Shown: in pieces, positions 61,904-64,000 of the stretch
Position numbering within the stretch: the stretch's first letter is position 1
How the letters are laid out: each line of letters begins with the position of its first letter
NCBI GenBank assembly: GCA_036268425.1
Contig: DATAUE010000114.1
Span: forward strand, 200,465-264,464
Source: DATARH01 sp036268425
Lineage (GTDB): Bacteria; Pseudomonadota; Alphaproteobacteria; ATCC43930; CGMCC-115725
DNA length: 64,000 nt
Direction of reading: 5' to 3'
Position numbers and translations under genes: made by a program
The notes under the pieces: generated by a model
What the model saw: only the letters and a program-made list of their open reading frames with translations
Database searches by the model: none
Told to the model about the DNA's origin: nothing

Positions 61904-63862
61904 CTATTCCAGCTCGAGGATGATCTGGTCGACTGCCAGGCTGTCGCCGGCCTGGGCGCGCAATTTGGCGACGCGGCCGTCACGCTCGGCGCGCAGCACG
62001 TTCTCCATCTTCATCGCTTCGACGATGACCAGCGCCTCGCCGGCTTTGACCTCCTGGCCTTCCTCGACGACAATCGCGGTCAGCAGGCCCGGCATCGGCG
62101 ACAGCACCAGCCGCGAGGTATCTGCCGGCACTTTTACCGGCATCATCACCAGAAGCTCGGCGGCGCGCGGCGACAGCAGCTGGGCACGCCGGATGACCCC
62201 GGCATGCACCAGCAGCAGGGTCCGGCCGCGCATCCGGTCGATCTGCACAATCGCCGCGCGGTCGTCGATGCGCAGATGCATCAGCTTTTGGCCCGGTCGC
62301 CAGTCGGTCGCCGCAAGGCAGCTTTCCGCCCCGCTCTCGACCCGCATCGCGCTCCCTTCGGAATGCACCGAGACGGGATAGGCCCTGCCGTCGAGCAACA
62401 CCGTCAGCTTATGCGCGGCGACGGCATCGCTTTCCTGCCGGCGCAGCACGGTCTCGGCCACCACAGCGGCAACCAGGATGACGCGGTCGGCGGCGACGGG
62501 CTCGGCCGGCGGCATAAAGCCGTCGGGAAAAGTCTCCGCGATAAAATCGGTCGATAAGGCGCCGGCGCGAAATCGTTCGTTACCGGCAATCGCGGCCAGA
62601 AAGGCGATATTGTGCCGCAAGCCCGAGATATAGAAGCCGTCGAGCGCATCGAGCAGACGGTCGATCGCGGCGTTACGGTCGGGACCGTAGGCGACGAGCT
62701 TCGCGATCATCGGATCGTAATAGAGGGTAATCTCGGCACCCTCGAACACTCCGGCATCAACCCGAATGCCCTCGCCCTGCGGCGGCAGGTAGCGCACGAG
62801 GCGGCCGATCGACGGCAGAAAGCCACGCTGCGGGTCTTCGGCATAAACCCGCGCTTCGACCGCCCAGCCGGTCTGGGTGACCGCCGCCTGATCGAACGGC
62901 AGTTTTTCGCCGGCCGCGATGCGGATCATCCATTCCACCAGATCGAGGCCGGTGACCATTTCGGTAACCGGGTGCTCGACCTGCAGCCGCGTGTTCATTT
63001 CGAGGAAATAGAAATTCCGCTCGCGATCGACGATGAATTCGACGGTGCCCGCCGAGCGGTACCCGACTTTCTTTGCGAGAGCCACCGCCTGGGAACCCAT
63101 CGCGGCACGGGTCGCGGCATCGAGAAACGGGCTCGGCGATTCCTCGATGACCTTTTGGTGACGCCGCTGGATCGAGCATTCGCGTTCACCGAGATGCACG
63201 ACATTGCCGTGCGCGTCGCCGAGCACCTGGATTTCGATATGGCGCGGCTGCTCGATGTATTTTTCGAGAAAGATGCGGTCGTCGCCAAAACTGGCTTTGG
63301 CCTCGTGCTGCGCCCCCGAGAACCCCTCGTGCAATTCGGCGTTGTTATGGGCGATTCGCATACCCTTGCCGCCGCCGCCGGCCGACGCCTTGATCATCAC
63401 CGGGTAGCCGATGTCGCGCGCGACACCGGCCGCCTCTTCAGCGTCGGCGATGATGCCGAGATAGCCCGGTACGGTCGAAACCCCGGCCGCCGCGGCCAGT
63501 TTTTTCGACTCGATCTTGTCGCCCATCGCCGCTATTGCCTCGGGTGTCGGGCCGATAAAGGCGATGCCGGCTTCCGCCAGCGCGGCCGCGAAGGCGGTGC
63601 GTTCCGACAGAAAGCCATAACCCGGATGCACCGCCTCGGCGCCGGTCTGGCGGCATGCGTCGACAATGCGGTCGATGCGCAGATAGCTCTCGGCGGAAGC
63701 CGCTGCACCGATCGCTACCGCCTCGTCCGCTTCGCGTACATGCAGAGCGTCGGCGTCCGCGTCGGAATACACCGCGACTGTCGCGATGCCCATGCGCCGC
63801 GCCGTCCGGATGACGCGACAGGCAATCTCGCCGCGATTAGCAATCAGGATTTTCAAAAACAC
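61904..63862 (-). CDS. pccA: Acyl-CoA (propionyl-CoA type) carboxylase, biotin-carrying alpha subunit
   Basis: A 652-residue biotin carboxylase plus carrier protein. Residues 1-450: FLKILIANRGEIACRVIRTA, ATP-grasp GYPVMIKASAGGGGKGMRI, HIEIQVLGDAHGNVVHLGER, EMNTRLQVEHPVTEMVTGLD. Middle: a BT-type linker domain. C-terminus: biotin site VEAMKMENVL. The BT region and length fit propionyl-CoA or related acyl-CoA carboxylases better than acetyl-CoA carboxylase, but methylcrotonyl- and geranyl-CoA enzymes look alike and no beta subunit lies in the window. The start is GTG 63862, matching the conserved start of the family. Confidence 0.85.
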   Translation of the reverse strand: MFLKILIANRGEIACRVIRTARRMGIATVAVYSDADADALHVREADEAVAIGAAASAESYLRIDRIVDACRQTGAEAVHPGYGFLSERTAFAAALAEAGIAFIGPTPEAIAAMGDKIESKKLAAAAGVSTVPGYLGIIADAEEAAGVARDIGYPVMIKASAGGGGKGMRIAHNNAELHEGFSGAQHEAKASFGDDRIFLEKYIEQPRHIEIQVLGDAHGNVVHLGERECSIQRRHQKVIEESPSPFLDAATRAAMGSQAVALAKKVGYRSAGTVEFIVDRERNFYFLEMNTRLQVEHPVTEMVTGLDLVEWMIRIAAGEKLPFDQAAVTQTGWAVEARVYAEDPQRGFLPSIGRLVRYLPPQGEGIRVDAGVFEGAEITLYYDPMIAKLVAYGPDRNAAIDRLLDALDGFYISGLRHNIAFLAAIAGNERFRAGALSTDFIAETFPDGFMPPAEPVAADRVILVAAVVAETVLRRQESDAVAAHKLTVLLDGRAYPVSVHSEGSAMRVESGAESCLAATDWRPGQKLMHLRIDDRAAIVQIDRMRGRTLLLVHAGVIRRAQLLSPRAAELLVMMPVKVPADTSRLVLSPMPGLLTAIVVEEGQEVKAGEALVIVEAMKMENVLRAERDGRVAKLRAQAGDSLAVDQIILELE

Positions 63863-63969
63863 TACCGCCGGCCCCTCACCCTGCTCATGGGACTCGTGGG
63901 GAGAAGGTACGCGGTCGCCATGCCGTTCCTGCGCCGGCGCCGATAGGACTCGGGGCCGGCAACCGCTCT

Positions 63970-63995
63970 CCCTCTCCCCGCGCGCGGGGAGAGGG
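63970..63995. repeat. Palindromic REP-like element
   Basis: A perfect 26-bp palindrome, CCCTCTCCCCGCG/CGCGGGGAGAGGG, near the window edge. A related, less regular copy (CCCCTCACCC...GGGGAGAAGG) lies at about 63869-63905. This type of CTCTCCCC/GGGGAGAG element is dispersed in many GC-rich alphaproteobacterial genomes, usually between genes. Confidence 0.75.
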
Positions 63996-64000
63996 TCGGG

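Overview
The window is a GC-rich bacterial chromosome segment with no rRNA, tRNA, phage or intact insertion sequence. Gene content points to an alphaproteobacterium, probably near Rhodospirillales or Hyphomicrobiales: a FixJ-type regulator, a BrnT/BrnA toxin-antitoxin pair, CaiB/BaiF and PcaIJ-type CoA-transferases, a transaldolase/glucose-6-phosphate isomerase fusion, a PccA-type carboxylase subunit with a GTG start, and multidomain glycosyltransferases. The lineage is inferred from gene families, not from a marker gene.

Layout. 1-5 kb: end of a His-rich secreted protein gene, a GNAT acetyltransferase, a GFA-fold protein, a small secreted protein, an HSL-type hydrolase, a decayed MFS transporter remnant, thiE and an overlapping FixJ-like regulator. 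5-9.7 kb: a less GC-rich island with an S24-like repressor lacking its protease residues, a small WYxxxYxDV-repeat protein and a three-module glycosyltransferase (TTG start). 9.8-14.1 kb: a two-gene tyrosinase operon, a cNMP-binding thioredoxin-reductase-like flavoprotein coupled to a UBP zinc finger, and a frameshifted SDR gene. 14.3-21.7 kb: CoA-transferase subunits, brnTA, CapA-like phosphatase, metallo-beta-lactamase, CaiB/BaiF CoA-transferase and an unusual hydrolase-methyltransferase fusion.

21.8-30.2 kb is the most coherent block: gntK, tal-pgi, gnd, zwf, rpe, rpiA and a HAD phosphatase, all on the minus strand, mostly 14-116 nt apart or overlapping. Together they phosphorylate gluconate and run the oxidative and non-oxidative pentose phosphate reactions. 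30.3-38.8 kb holds an adducin-type aldolase, an ArsR/SRPBCC pair with a palindromic operator at the start codon, an amidase, acrylyl-CoA reductase, thiolase, TDT transporter and a TPR protein. 38.2-45 kb has a GH63-like glucosidase and an enolase-superfamily gene bracketed by two paralogous VOC proteins. 45-53 kb: enoyl-CoA hydratase, a PdxR-like regulator with a PNPOx-like protein and a cupin, MFS transporter, cupin-nagA and a TauD-type dioxygenase. 53.3-57.9 kb encodes a 1536-residue GT2/GT2/GT9 glycosyltransferase. 58-63.9 kb carries a 1183-residue iron-sulfur flavoprotein and a biotin-dependent carboxylase alpha subunit.

Across the window, six unrelated sites carry short perfect or near-perfect tandem duplications of 15-18 bp. 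Some are in-frame inside genes, one shifts the frame of a decayed transporter, and one places three TTGACA hexamers in front of the giant glycosyltransferase.
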